Below are positions 1 to 8,765 of a stretch of DNA of 64,000 nt, piece by piece. How positions within the stretch are numbered: position 1 is the first letter of the stretch; the number at the start of each line of letters is the position of its first letter. Below the pieces are notes generated by a model. The model worked only from the letters and a program-made list of their open reading frames with translations. It was not told the origin of the DNA and ran no database searches. The stretch covers positions 1 to 64,000 of the forward strand of contig JAZKZX010000054.1 in the NCBI GenBank assembly GCA_045612925.1, read 5' to 3'. Source of the DNA: UBA1189 sp045612925 (GTDB lineage: Bacteria > Bacteroidota > Bacteroidia > Bacteroidales > Bacteroidaceae). Made by a program: the position numbers and the translations under genes.

Positions 1-84
1 AAGCAAGCCCTCATGCACCGCATCTTTGCCGAGGGGTGTGCCCTGGAACTGGAATTCTTCATGATAGGACTTCAAGAAGCATAA
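1..84 (+). CDS. C-terminal end of a gene upstream of thiE-thiD, possibly TenA-like
   Basis: An open frame enters from the left edge and stops at TAA 82-84, leaving 27 residues that end in ELEFFMIGLQEA. The short acidic-aromatic ending resembles the C-terminal helix of thiaminase II/TenA proteins, where a conserved Glu precedes an aromatic pair. The position 18 bases ahead of a ThiE-ThiD fusion fits a thiamine operon. The fragment is too short for a firm family call, and another thiamine gene is possible. Confidence 0.4.
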   Translation, partial: KQALMHRIFAEGCALELEFFMIGLQEA

Positions 85-102
85 GACATTTTATATACGC
101 AA

Positions 103-1578
103 ATGAAAAATCCTTTTGACCTTTCTCTTTACCTTGTCACCGACCGCCCTCTCTCGGGTGGTCGTGACATGGCTTGGATAGTGCGTGAGGCCGCTGCTGG
201 CGGTGTCACCATGGTGCAACTACGCGAGAAGGAGTGCTCTACCGCAGAGTTCATCGCCCTTGCACGACAACTGAAAACGACCTTGCTCCCTCTCGGCATA
301 CCGCTCATTATCAATGACCGCGTAGATGTAGCACTGGCCGTCGATGCCGATGGCGTACACATCGGGCAGAGCGACATGCCTTACGACGTGGCACGCCACC
401 TTCTTGGCCCCGACAAGATAATCGGCCTATCCGTAGAGACGATGGAGGAGGTCATCGCAGCCAATGCGCTCGATGTGGACTACATCGGCATCTCGCCCGT
501 GTATGCCACCCCGACGAAGATTGACACGCTCACCCCCTTTGGCCTTGAAGGCATAGAGGAGGTGATGCGCCTCTCGCGCCATCGCTGCGTAGCTATCGGT
601 GGCATGAACCGCGACACCATCGGTGAGGTCATTGCCCGAGGGGTAGAGGGCGTAGCCGTGGTGTCGGCCATCGTAGCAGCGGAGTCGCCGCGCGAGGCGT
701 CAAGGGAATTGGCAGACATCATCAGAAGCTATCGCCCCGAGGCATCAGAGTCCTCGGAGGATTCCGAGAATCTCCACTCCCCCATAAAAAAGGTGCTTAC
801 CATCGCTGGCAGCGACTCGGGTGGGGGAGCAGGCATACAGGCCGATATCAAGAGCATCTCGGCCAACGGATGCTTTGCTGCATCAGCCATCACGGCCATC
901 ACGGCACAGAACACGCTCGGTGTGAATGCCGTGGAAGGACTGTCTATTGATATTATCGAGGGCCAAATCGATGCCGTGCTCAGCGATATCGGTGCCGATA
1001 GCATCAAGATAGGTATGCTGCACTCTTCCGAAGTAGTGCAATGCGTAGCCCGCATGCTGCACAAGTATGATATAAAGGATGTGGTGCTCGACCCTGTGAT
1101 GGTGTCTACCTCGGGGCACAAGCTGCTCGAAGATAGTGCCATTGAGGCACTGAAGAGCGAGCTGATACCTATGGCTCGCGTCATCACTCCCAATATCCCC
1201 GAAGCGGAGGTGTTGCTCGGTACAAGTATCGGCAATCAAGACGCACTACCCGAAGCAGCACGCCGATTGGCAGAGATGTATGGCGTGTCGGTACTCTTAA
1301 AGGCGGGACATCTGGTCAATGATGAACTCATCGACATCTTCTACAATCACGAGACAGAGGAGGTGGTGGAGCTCGGTGCGAGTCGTGTCGACACACGCAA
1401 CACCCACGGCACAGGATGTACACTCTCAAGTGCCTTTGCCGCCCAGCTCGCCAAGGGACTTCCGCTCACCGAGGCGGCACGCACCGCAAAGCACTACATC
1501 AACCAAGCTATCATCCACGGAGCACACCAAGAGATAGGCCATGGACATGGCCCAGTGGCGCATTTCTACAAGCTGTGA
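103..1578 (+). CDS. thiE-thiD: bifunctional ThiE-ThiD (thiamine-phosphate synthase / HMP-P kinase)
   Basis: A fusion of two cytoplasmic thiamine enzymes. Residues 1-210 are ThiE, which joins HMP-PP and thiazole phosphate into thiamine phosphate: QLREK at 39-43, ND at 71-72, GVHIGQ at 84-89, a phosphate-binding GG at 166-167 and VVSAI at 186-190. A Ser/Glu-rich linker (about 211-228) leads to ThiD at 229-491, which phosphorylates HMP and HMP-P: AGSDSGGGAGIQAD at 235-248 and the anion-hole/catalytic HGTGC at 435-439. Both halves look complete. The gene follows the upstream partial gene by 18 bases, so it is probably the last gene of a thiamine operon. A TPP riboswitch would lie outside this window. 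Confidence 0.95.
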   Translation: MKNPFDLSLYLVTDRPLSGGRDMAWIVREAAAGGVTMVQLREKECSTAEFIALARQLKTTLLPLGIPLIINDRVDVALAVDADGVHIGQSDMPYDVARHLLGPDKIIGLSVETMEEVIAANALDVDYIGISPVYATPTKIDTLTPFGLEGIEEVMRLSRHRCVAIGGMNRDTIGEVIARGVEGVAVVSAIVAAESPREASRELADIIRSYRPEASESSEDSENLHSPIKKVLTIAGSDSGGGAGIQADIKSISANGCFAASAITAITAQNTLGVNAVEGLSIDIIEGQIDAVLSDIGADSIKIGMLHSSEVVQCVARMLHKYDIKDVVLDPVMVSTSGHKLLEDSAIEALKSELIPMARVITPNIPEAEVLLGTSIGNQDALPEAARRLAEMYGVSVLLKAGHLVNDELIDIFYNHETEEVVELGASRVDTRNTHGTGCTLSSAFAAQLAKGLPLTEAARTAKHYINQAIIHGAHQEIGHGHGPVAHFYKL

Positions 1579-1747
1579 GGAGAGTTTTTTTGGAGTAAAG
1601 GAGAGTCTTTTTTTGGAGTAAAGGAGTATAGGAGTGAAGGAGTAAAGACAAATGTTTCTTCCGCGGACGGACTATCGTCTTCACTCCAAAGCGGAGCAAA
1701 AACTCCTTAACTCCTAAACTCCCCAAACAAACGAAGCGTCACTCCTC
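1579..1747. repeat. GGAGT/ACTCC-rich intergenic repeat
   Basis: The gap between convergent thiED and the DUF2851 gene holds five or more GGAGT units in its left half (about 1592-1645) and matching ACTCC units in its right half (1683-1722), so the transcript could fold on itself. The right half (1661-1722) is the reverse complement of a similar stretch at 15067-15130, including the shared core CGATAGTCCG. This is a dispersed intergenic repeat. It may also serve as a bidirectional transcription end, but there is no clean hairpin plus U-tract. Confidence 0.6.
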
Positions 1748-3073
1748 TTATAGCTCTGAACTATGAGGGGCACCGTACTCTCTTTTCAAGAATTCGTAAC
1801 CGATGCGGCAGCGTAGGCAGTCGCGTCGGTCGCAGTATTGCTTCTTCAGTTGGATGAGTGCCTGGCTATCGGCAGCATGCTTCACGAGTATGCCGCAGTC
1901 TTGCCAATTGCGAATGATATAGTTGTTCTCGGCCTTCAGTTGCTCAAGCAATGCCACGGCCTGCTCGCAATGCTGCTCACTATCTTTGCGACGGCCATAG
2001 CTGTAGTAGAAGGGAGCCACAGAGTTGATGAGCAGTAGCGTGACGGCATTGTCGGTGACGCGCTTCTTCATCGGTGCCGATGGAGTGGAGGAGAATACAT
2101 AGTGCGTATCCCAATACTCGGAGGTACCCACACGCAATAGTTCGGTGATTGCCGTGCGATCTGGCGCATTGAGCAGGCGCGACACACTGATGCGGCGCTC
2201 ATGGTAGAGCATGGCCAACTGTGCCAATCGTACATGGGGGAAGTTTGCCGGACGCATACCGAGCAATTTCCATGCAGTATGGTCCATGGGACGAAGGTCA
2301 AACTTATGCGCAAGGAAGGTATACTCTCTCTTCAGCGATTGAAAATACACATTCTTCTTTAGTTCCTCTTGATAGTATGACGGCACCGACTCCTCTTCTA
2401 ACAATCCTGCCTGCCCGAAGAAGAACGCCTCTACCTGCAACAGATTGTCGGCATGCTTGTCCACCGCACGGAAGGGCATTCTGCGTGCCCACTCATCGAA
2501 AGCTTCTCCATTGGTGCCAAAGCCAAAGTTGCGAGCGAGGGTAGCGAAGAGGGCATCGTCCCAGTTCTTGTCGTGGGCCTCGTAGCGCTCGGCAATCTGA
2601 GTGGCACGCATATCGAGACGTTCATAGAGTAATGAAGAAAGATAGCTATGAATAGTCAGATTACTCAACTCGGGGATGACGCGGTAGCAGGGAGGGTAGT
2701 GGTCGGTCTTGCGCAACTCGTCATAATTATTGATGATGTGTGCAGGTACCTCAAGTTGTAGTTGCGGGATGGGAGTGCCATCGGTGCGCACGACCTCCCT
2801 ATCGGCATCAGCAACGACATGCAGCACCACCGAGTCGTACCGTTTGTTGGTGTCGTGTCCATGCAGATACCAGTCCGAAGCCTTGCCGTGAATCTCCACA
2901 TTGCCCACCCATAGTGTGCCGGCAATCTTCACCTTGGCATTGAAGAAGTCGGGTCCATCGTTACGGTTTTCCATACCGGGACTCACCACCTCCACCTCCT
3001 GCCCATCAGTAGTGAGCAGTGCCGTGAGCGGAAACAACCGATGCTTCCAGACATATCGTACCAGGTCTTCCAT
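1748..3073 (-). CDS. DUF2851 family protein
   Basis: A 441-residue protein recognisable as the Bacteroidetes DUF2851 family from its N-terminal half (LFPLTALLTTDGQEVEVV, then NDGPDFFNAKVKI and GNVEIHGKASDWYLHGH). No signal peptide or membrane segment is seen, so it is probably cytoplasmic. The last 45 residues carry a small Cys cluster (CDRRDCLRCRIGYEF) that could bind a metal. The function of the family is unknown. It is the last gene of a three-gene minus-strand run, 23 bases after the SpoU methyltransferase. Confidence 0.85.
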   Translation of the reverse strand: MEDLVRYVWKHRLFPLTALLTTDGQEVEVVSPGMENRNDGPDFFNAKVKIAGTLWVGNVEIHGKASDWYLHGHDTNKRYDSVVLHVVADADREVVRTDGTPIPQLQLEVPAHIINNYDELRKTDHYPPCYRVIPELSNLTIHSYLSSLLYERLDMRATQIAERYEAHDKNWDDALFATLARNFGFGTNGEAFDEWARRMPFRAVDKHADNLLQVEAFFFGQAGLLEEESVPSYYQEELKKNVYFQSLKREYTFLAHKFDLRPMDHTAWKLLGMRPANFPHVRLAQLAMLYHERRISVSRLLNAPDRTAITELLRVGTSEYWDTHYVFSSTPSAPMKKRVTDNAVTLLLINSVAPFYYSYGRRKDSEQHCEQAVALLEQLKAENNYIIRNWQDCGILVKHAADSQALIQLKKQYCDRRDCLRCRIGYEFLKREYGAPHSSEL

Positions 3074-3096
3074 AAGTGTGCGATGACTAATGATTA

Positions 3097-3630
3097 CTAC
3101 TCTATCAGCAGCTGACGGGCAAACTCCCAGATGACGATGCCTGCCGTCACCGATACATTGAGCGAGTGCTTGGTGCCATATTGGGGCAGTTCGATGCAGC
3201 CATCGCTCATGTCGACCACCTCTTGCTGCACGCCCTTCACCTCATTGCCGAAGATGACGGCATATCTCTTCCCCTTCTCCAAACGGAGATCTTGCAGTGC
3301 TATGCTCCCTTGTACCTGTTCGATAGACAATACGGTGTAGCCCTCGCGATGCAGCTGCTCCACAGCTTCGCATGTATCCTTGAAGTATTGCCACGCCACC
3401 GAATCTTCGGCCCCGAGCGCTGTCTTGTGTATCTCTGCCGAGGGTGGGGTGGCGGTGACTCCACAGAGGTAGATACACTCTACCCGATAAGCGTCAGAGG
3501 TACGGAACACCGAGCCCACATTGTGCAGGCTGCGCACATTGTCGAGCACTACCACGAAAGGCACTTTATCAGCCTCACGATAGTCGGCCACATTCATACG
3601 GTTCAGTTCAAGGATACCAAGTTTCTTCAT
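3097..3630 (-). CDS. SpoU/TrmH-family RNA 2'-O-methyltransferase
   Basis: A 177-residue SPOUT-fold methyltransferase that would transfer methyl from SAM to a ribose 2'-OH of tRNA or rRNA. The three SpoU motifs are visible: NVRSLHNVGSVFRTSDA (about 31-47), IFGNEVKGV (about 125-133) and the knot motif IELPQYGTKHSLNVSVTAG near 145-164. It consists of the catalytic domain only, without an N-terminal RNA-binding extension, so the substrate cannot be assigned. It lies 27 bases downstream of the amidase-like gene and 23 upstream of DUF2851, probably in the same transcript. Confidence 0.9.
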   Translation of the reverse strand: MKKLGILELNRMNVADYREADKVPFVVVLDNVRSLHNVGSVFRTSDAYRVECIYLCGVTATPPSAEIHKTALGAEDSVAWQYFKDTCEAVEQLHREGYTVLSIEQVQGSIALQDLRLEKGKRYAVIFGNEVKGVQQEVVDMSDGCIELPQYGTKHSLNVSVTAGIVIWEFARQLLIE

Positions 3631-3657
3631 TACTTTATATGGATAAAAAAAGTGTTA

Positions 3658-6567
3658 CTATTTGGTGAGGAAATGCAAGAAGGATATCATCACAAGGTCG
3701 CGGTCACGGGCACTGCGTATAGCCTCGAAGGGAAATCCCATAAGGATGGAGCGATGGTGGCCGCTATAGGCTACGGTAGCACTGCGGTGGCAGTGCTCAT
3801 AGATGAGTGGTGTGAAGCTATCTCCCTTGGGAGTGATTATCTCGGGGCGTGTCACGGCATAGTGTTCGGGGTTTATCCAGCGGGGAATCTCCATGGTGGT
3901 GCCCAGTCCCATGATACCCTGCTCGCTCCAGTCGGTGACATAGCCATCGGCTTGGGCATACAATATGTTATCGAGCAGAGCCTTGGTAGGAGCGTGGTTG
4001 AGGCTCTCCTCACCGATATATGAGCCGCTCACGAGCAGTGCTCCTCCCTGCTGGGTATAGCGGTTGAGGATGCTATACATGGTAGGGCTGATGGCATGGT
4101 AATCGGGGTGAGGCATGAGCGAGTATTCGGTGTGGCGCTGCAAGCCCGTGAAGAGGTCGATGACATCGAATCCTTGTGGCTTTACGATACCCTCCTCGAA
4201 GGCTTGGCGCGAGCATGATACGAAGCTATACCCTGCATGCTGTATCGATGTGCCATGTATGGCGGCATAGTCCATGGTGTTGCCAGCCATGTAGGTACCC
4301 TCGAGCTCGGTGCCGCTGGCACCCATTTGCAGCGCTTCGTCATAGTAGCCCGTCATAGAGCGCGAAAACTCGTGTTGCAATCCGCAGTAGGCTGTAGTGC
4401 CAATGTAGGGTACGCCAGGGTCGGCAAGGATATCAAACCCTGCCCGCTCCGAGGTGTTGACCACGGCAGGCCCATCGATGCGCTGGAAGCCATTGACCAC
4501 GAGCACCTTTCCTTGAGCTTGGGGTGCTATGTGTGCGGTGAGCACTTCGGAGGGGAAGCTCTCGCCGCCTCGGTTTATGGCAGTGACCTTGAAGCTATAC
4601 ATACGTCCTGGCACGAGGGAGATATCACATGCAGTAGAGGAGATGTGTTGTCCATTGTCCCAGCCGCGCTCATCGGTGCGGGTGTAGAGGATATATCCCT
4701 CGGGTGCAGCACTATGTTCGTGCTCATCTTGGGTAGGTCGCCATGAGAGTCTTACTCTATCGTTGCCCGCAAACTGTATGGCAAAGGCTTGTATGGGGAG
4801 CGGCTGCACGGTGTAGCGTGTGCCGTGCATCTCGGATGTATAGCGCAACAGTCCTTTATATATGGCACGCGAAGCGGTGAACTTGAAGTGTGGGTCGTGG
4901 GCATAGCGCATGTCGGCAAAGTTTTGGTGCGAGAGGAGCTCGATGATGCATGAGGGTACATCGGGCAGTCGCGACTCACTATAGTTCTTGTCCCACATGG
5001 CACGGCGTGTGAGGCTATCGATATCGGCGGCGATGTAGCTTTGCACCATGTCGGCAAGGTCGCGTGAGGTATGTCGCGAGAGGGTGCCATTGCCCAACTT
5101 GCCGTTGTTATAGTCTGTGGTGTATATGCCGAGGGTGCCTACGGTGGTATCATCTTCGCGTATGCCCGCATCGGTGTGCAGCGCGAAGGAAAGTTCTACG
5201 GGTACGCCCATGCCCACACTGTCGGGGCAGTATACCGAGCCTCCGAGCAGATAGTTGGTCACGAGTGAGCGCGAGTTGATATCTTCGGCATAGTCCTTCT
5301 CACCTTGGTAGTTGGCATAGCGCTCTACGGGAAATCCTGCCCATTGTGCATGGTAGCGTGCCCCCTCATAGTAGCGGGGCATATGGCTGGTATTTATTGT
5401 ATCTCTGCTGCCTCGGCTTACGATGGCCCTTCCTCCACCGAAGCGCACGGCGTCGGCGCTGACCACACCGGTGTGCTTGCTTTGGTTGGTGAGGATGACC
5501 ATCTGGTCGTCGCGCTGGCCTTGTCTGAACTCAAAGGTGCCTATATACACCCATGTGCCTCCACCCATCTGCTGGTTTACTTTGATGCGTGTGGTGCCTC
5601 CGGCATGGAGCACCAGGTACTCGGCATCGGGCACGCTCGACGGATAGCTCTGATAGGTGACATATACGGCATATTCGCCCCGTTCTGGGATGTGGGGTAT
5701 CCACAGGGCGGCTCCCTCGGTATTCTTCTCGTGGCTGGCGGTGCTGATGATGCGGCTATTCCCTTTGCGGAAGGGGTTGTCGCCATGGTGCAGTGCCGTT
5801 TCGGGCAGGGCAAATCCCACGGCACCATATCCCCACCGTGCCTTACGGCGCTTCTCCTCCATGTAGAGTCCGCAGTCGTTGTGTGTACTGTTGTCAATGA
5901 TGATGTCGTGCGGTTGTCTGTCTCGCTCGCGGGCGCTGAACACTACGGCTCCTGCTTTTTCGAGCATCGGGGTGAGGTAGGGGACGACGACAGACTGTGT
6001 GAGCAGGTCCTCTCGTGTACAGTATAGTGCGGGGCGTTGCCACTTCCAGCGCTTTTCGTCGTTCTTGTAGTATAGCCCGTGGCTGGGGGTTACGGCAAGG
6101 TGACGCCCCTGTAGTCCCTCGCTGATGGTATAGGGACGCGAGGCATTGCTCACCCACGGTTCGCCCTGATATTGTGTCTTGCCCCATAGGCGCGTGTCGT
6201 CCTTGACCTTGCGATAGATGTTGGGTACGAGATCATCAATGCTCTTGTTGCCTACGAAGATGGTGATATTGTAGTAGTTGACAGGTCCTGGCAGCACTTG
6301 TCGCAGGTCGCTATAGATCTTCTCGGTGGTTTCGGGCCTGAAGGGCTGGTAGGCAAAGTTGGCATTGGCATGTATGTTGAGTGTGCGCTTCTTCGGGTCG
6401 AGATGGAAGCGTATGAGTTTGCAGTTGCCCACATCGACTTGTTCAGATTCGTAGTTGCGGAAGTACTCCTTCAGTCGCTTCTCCACCACCTTCTGTTGCG
6501 ATTGGGCAGAGAGGTCAAGCAGCGAGATGCCGAGTAGGATGATGATATATAGCAGTCGTTGGCGCAT
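3658..6567 (-). CDS. secreted amidase-like protein with golvesin-type and Fn3 domains ('xanthan lyase'-type annotation)
   Basis: A 969-residue exported protein. The start at 6567 (MRQRLLYIIILLGISLL) is preferred because it begins a signal peptide; the longer frame starting at 6636 would lie upstream of the -7 element at 6588-6595. In the numbering from 6567, a golvesin/Xly-type carbohydrate-binding domain (about 280-380) appears inserted in an amidase_3-like fold. Zinc ligands of that fold would be H163 (SHGLYY), H464 (ALHTDAG) and E543 (IIELLSHQNFADM). An Fn3-like domain (about 590-690) and a C-terminal domain follow. Peptidoglycan amide cleavage is inferred; the usual 'xanthan lyase' label has little support here. 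First gene of a run with the SpoU methyltransferase and DUF2851. Confidence 0.75.
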   Translation of the reverse strand: MRQRLLYIIILLGISLLDLSAQSQQKVVEKRLKEYFRNYESEQVDVGNCKLIRFHLDPKKRTLNIHANANFAYQPFRPETTEKIYSDLRQVLPGPVNYYNITIFVGNKSIDDLVPNIYRKVKDDTRLWGKTQYQGEPWVSNASRPYTISEGLQGRHLAVTPSHGLYYKNDEKRWKWQRPALYCTREDLLTQSVVVPYLTPMLEKAGAVVFSARERDRQPHDIIIDNSTHNDCGLYMEEKRRKARWGYGAVGFALPETALHHGDNPFRKGNSRIISTASHEKNTEGAALWIPHIPERGEYAVYVTYQSYPSSVPDAEYLVLHAGGTTRIKVNQQMGGGTWVYIGTFEFRQGQRDDQMVILTNQSKHTGVVSADAVRFGGGRAIVSRGSRDTINTSHMPRYYEGARYHAQWAGFPVERYANYQGEKDYAEDINSRSLVTNYLLGGSVYCPDSVGMGVPVELSFALHTDAGIREDDTTVGTLGIYTTDYNNGKLGNGTLSRHTSRDLADMVQSYIAADIDSLTRRAMWDKNYSESRLPDVPSCIIELLSHQNFADMRYAHDPHFKFTASRAIYKGLLRYTSEMHGTRYTVQPLPIQAFAIQFAGNDRVRLSWRPTQDEHEHSAAPEGYILYTRTDERGWDNGQHISSTACDISLVPGRMYSFKVTAINRGGESFPSEVLTAHIAPQAQGKVLVVNGFQRIDGPAVVNTSERAGFDILADPGVPYIGTTAYCGLQHEFSRSMTGYYDEALQMGASGTELEGTYMAGNTMDYAAIHGTSIQHAGYSFVSCSRQAFEEGIVKPQGFDVIDLFTGLQRHTEYSLMPHPDYHAISPTMYSILNRYTQQGGALLVSGSYIGEESLNHAPTKALLDNILYAQADGYVTDWSEQGIMGLGTTMEIPRWINPEHYAVTRPEIITPKGDSFTPLIYEHCHRSATVAYSGHHRSILMGFPFEAIRSARDRDLVMISFLHFLTK

Positions 6568-6587
6568 GGCTTGGTAGGAATACGATG

Positions 6588-6595
6588 CGAAGGTA
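6588..6595 (-). promoter_or_regulatory. -7 element (TACCTTCG) of the amidase-like gene
   Basis: The minus strand reads TACCTTCG, one base off the Bacteroidetes -7 consensus TAnnTTTG. It sits about 20 bases upstream of the ATG at 6567 and supports that start over the longer frame. Confidence 0.5.
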
Positions 6596-6648
6596 CGAAA
6601 AACAATTGATATTATCCATATGTTATGCTCGCACAATGTGTGTATGTC

Positions 6649-8754
6649 ATGAAAAGAATACTATTGATAATTGCTGCTTTGGGGCTATGTGGTGTCTCCG
6701 TCACATATGCCGGCATCTCTGCCGATAGCCTGTGTGCTCGTCCCAAGGTAGCATTGGTGTTGAGCGGAGGGGGTGCTCGCGGGGCGGCTCATGTGGGGGT
6801 GATACGCTTGATAGAGGAGATGCATCTCCCCATCGACTATGTGGTGGGTACCAGCATGGGTGCCATTGTAGGGGCACTATATGCTATAGGTTACACTGCC
6901 GACGATATGGATTCGCTCATGATGGTGCAAGATTGGAAGACCCTGTTGAGCAATGATATCTCGCGTGTGCAGCAGCCCTATGCACAGCGTGTGGCTCGCA
7001 AGCGGTATCAGGTGAATATCCCTTTCGAAAAGGGCGTTTTCACCGATAACTCGGCACTTTATCGCGATGCTGGTATCAAGGTGCGTCGCACCAGTTTGCA
7101 GACCTTCCCCAAGGTGTTGTCACTCCCAGGCCTTATCGATGGTCATAACTTGATGGGTAAGTTTGTCCAGCTCACTTCGCCCTATACAGATTCGGTATCA
7201 TACGATGCTTTTCCCCATGCATTTGCTTGTGTGGCTACCGACCTTGTCACGGGTGGTGAGGTTGTGCTCGATCGAGGCCGATTGGCCGAGTCGATGCGTG
7301 CCAGCATGTCTATCCCCGGAGTGTTCTTCCCCATCTATAGGGGCAATCAGGTGCTGGTCGATGGGGGTGTCGTGAACAACTACCCCGTGAATGTAGCTCG
7401 GGATATGGGGGCCGATGTCATCATTGGCGTAGAGGTCAACACCTCCACTATCCATGCCCACGAGTTGCAGTCCTTCTCTTCTATCTTTGAGCGTCTCATC
7501 GGCACTTTGGGGAGCGATCTCCACGAGCGTAATGTGGTAGATACCGATATCCTCATCCGTCCGCGTGTGAAGCAGTTTCCCGTGATGGGGTTCGACACGC
7601 TCAACCTGCGCCAGCTTATCGACATAGGCTACCACACAGCCGTGCAGAGTAGGGTACAGCTCGACTCGCTGAAGCAGCGTTTGGCGTGCTACTCCTCCGA
7701 TAGTGTTGTACGCTCCACGCCCCCTATGCCGCATGGTGAGCCGATGGTAGAGGAGTCTGTCAAGCCCTCCGTTTCCAGCAATCAGGTGTCGATAGGCCTT
7801 CGGTTTGACTCTGAAGATGCTGCAGCAGTGCTGCTGCGTATCGGTATAGACCGTTGGCGCTTGTCGGGCATGAAGCTGCATCTCTCCACTCGCCTCAGTG
7901 TCAATCCTTGTGCCGAGGCCTGCCTGTCCTATACCTGTGAGGGTTTCGGGCAGATCAACGCGAGTGTCAGGTATGGCGCGTCTGATGCCAACCGCTTCTA
8001 TGACAAAGCCAGCTACACCCTTGGCTATCGTCTTTATGGGAGCGATATCTACCTCTCTGACCTCTTTTCGCGCGACTACGACCTGCGTGTGGGAGCCCGA
8101 TACGACTATTTCTCGGTGCACCGCCTTCAGCGCAGCGATGATGGCTACTACAGCTATGTCGACACTGACAACCACGAGTCATACACCACCCTTTATGCCC
8201 AAGTTCGTGGCGACAAGTACGATGCTCCCTACTTCCCTACTCGGGGTTATGCCTATGGTGCCGAGATGTCGTACAATATCAGGAACTGGAGCCCCGATGG
8301 CACCCACTTCGGTGCCATACTGGGCATGTTCTCTACGGTAGTGCCGTGTGGGCGTAGTACGGCACTGTTGCCCAGCGTGTATACCCGTCATCTGATAGGA
8401 GAGCGTGTGCCCCTGATCTACTCCAACGCCATGGGCGGCTACCTGCCCCACCGCTATCTGCGTCAGCAGTTTCCCTTCGTCGGTTTTGTGGGTAGCGAGT
8501 TTATGGAGCGCCATCTTGCCATCGCTCGTCTCGAGCTGCGCCAGCGTCTCTTTGCCGATATATATGCTTCGGGGATTGTCAACTATGCCTATGCCTCTGC
8601 CTCCCCCTTCGCCTCCTCCCAATGTCAGGATGTATGGGGTATGGCTCTGCAGCTGTCCTATGATACTACCGTGGGGCCGCTCTCGATCAGTGGTCATTGG
8701 AGCGATCTCTATCACCAGTTTGGCATATACTTCAGTCTCGGCTTCGAGTTTTGA
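6649..8754 (+). CDS. patatin-like phospholipase with C-terminal BamA/TamA-type barrel
   Basis: A 701-residue outer-membrane protein. The start at 6649 gives a good signal peptide (MKRILLIIAALGLCG). The patatin domain (about 30-300) has the oxyanion loop SGGGARGAAHVG, nucleophile S69 in GTSMG and catalytic D238 in DGGVVNNYPV, forming the Ser-Asp dyad of these lipid acyl hydrolases. After a POTRA-like link, residues about 380-701 look like a surface-antigen beta-barrel and end in FGIYFSLGFEF with a terminal Phe, the usual outer-membrane insertion signal. The arrangement matches PlpD-like type Vd proteins. It is divergent from the amidase-like gene and convergent with priA, with stop codons 11 bases apart. 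Confidence 0.9.
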   Translation: MKRILLIIAALGLCGVSVTYAGISADSLCARPKVALVLSGGGARGAAHVGVIRLIEEMHLPIDYVVGTSMGAIVGALYAIGYTADDMDSLMMVQDWKTLLSNDISRVQQPYAQRVARKRYQVNIPFEKGVFTDNSALYRDAGIKVRRTSLQTFPKVLSLPGLIDGHNLMGKFVQLTSPYTDSVSYDAFPHAFACVATDLVTGGEVVLDRGRLAESMRASMSIPGVFFPIYRGNQVLVDGGVVNNYPVNVARDMGADVIIGVEVNTSTIHAHELQSFSSIFERLIGTLGSDLHERNVVDTDILIRPRVKQFPVMGFDTLNLRQLIDIGYHTAVQSRVQLDSLKQRLACYSSDSVVRSTPPMPHGEPMVEESVKPSVSSNQVSIGLRFDSEDAAAVLLRIGIDRWRLSGMKLHLSTRLSVNPCAEACLSYTCEGFGQINASVRYGASDANRFYDKASYTLGYRLYGSDIYLSDLFSRDYDLRVGARYDYFSVHRLQRSDDGYYSYVDTDNHESYTTLYAQVRGDKYDAPYFPTRGYAYGAEMSYNIRNWSPDGTHFGAILGMFSTVVPCGRSTALLPSVYTRHLIGERVPLIYSNAMGGYLPHRYLRQQFPFVGFVGSEFMERHLAIARLELRQRLFADIYASGIVNYAYASASPFASSQCQDVWGMALQLSYDTTVGPLSISGHWSDLYHQFGIYFSLGFEF

Positions 8755-8765
8755 CGCGTCCTTGA

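Noticed and set aside
3166..4023. Plus-strand open frame of 285 codons over the SpoU methyltransferase and amidase-like genes
   Set aside because: It spans two well-supported minus-strand genes and their gap, has no domain features or promoter, and reads as an antisense shadow.
5305..6027. Plus-strand 240-codon frame opposite the amidase-like gene
   Set aside because: It is fully antisense to a conserved coding region and its composition mirrors the opposite strand's codon bias.
7198..8175. Minus-strand 325-codon frame inside the patatin gene
   Set aside because: It is antisense to a protein with clear catalytic motifs and a complete barrel end, with no independent evidence.
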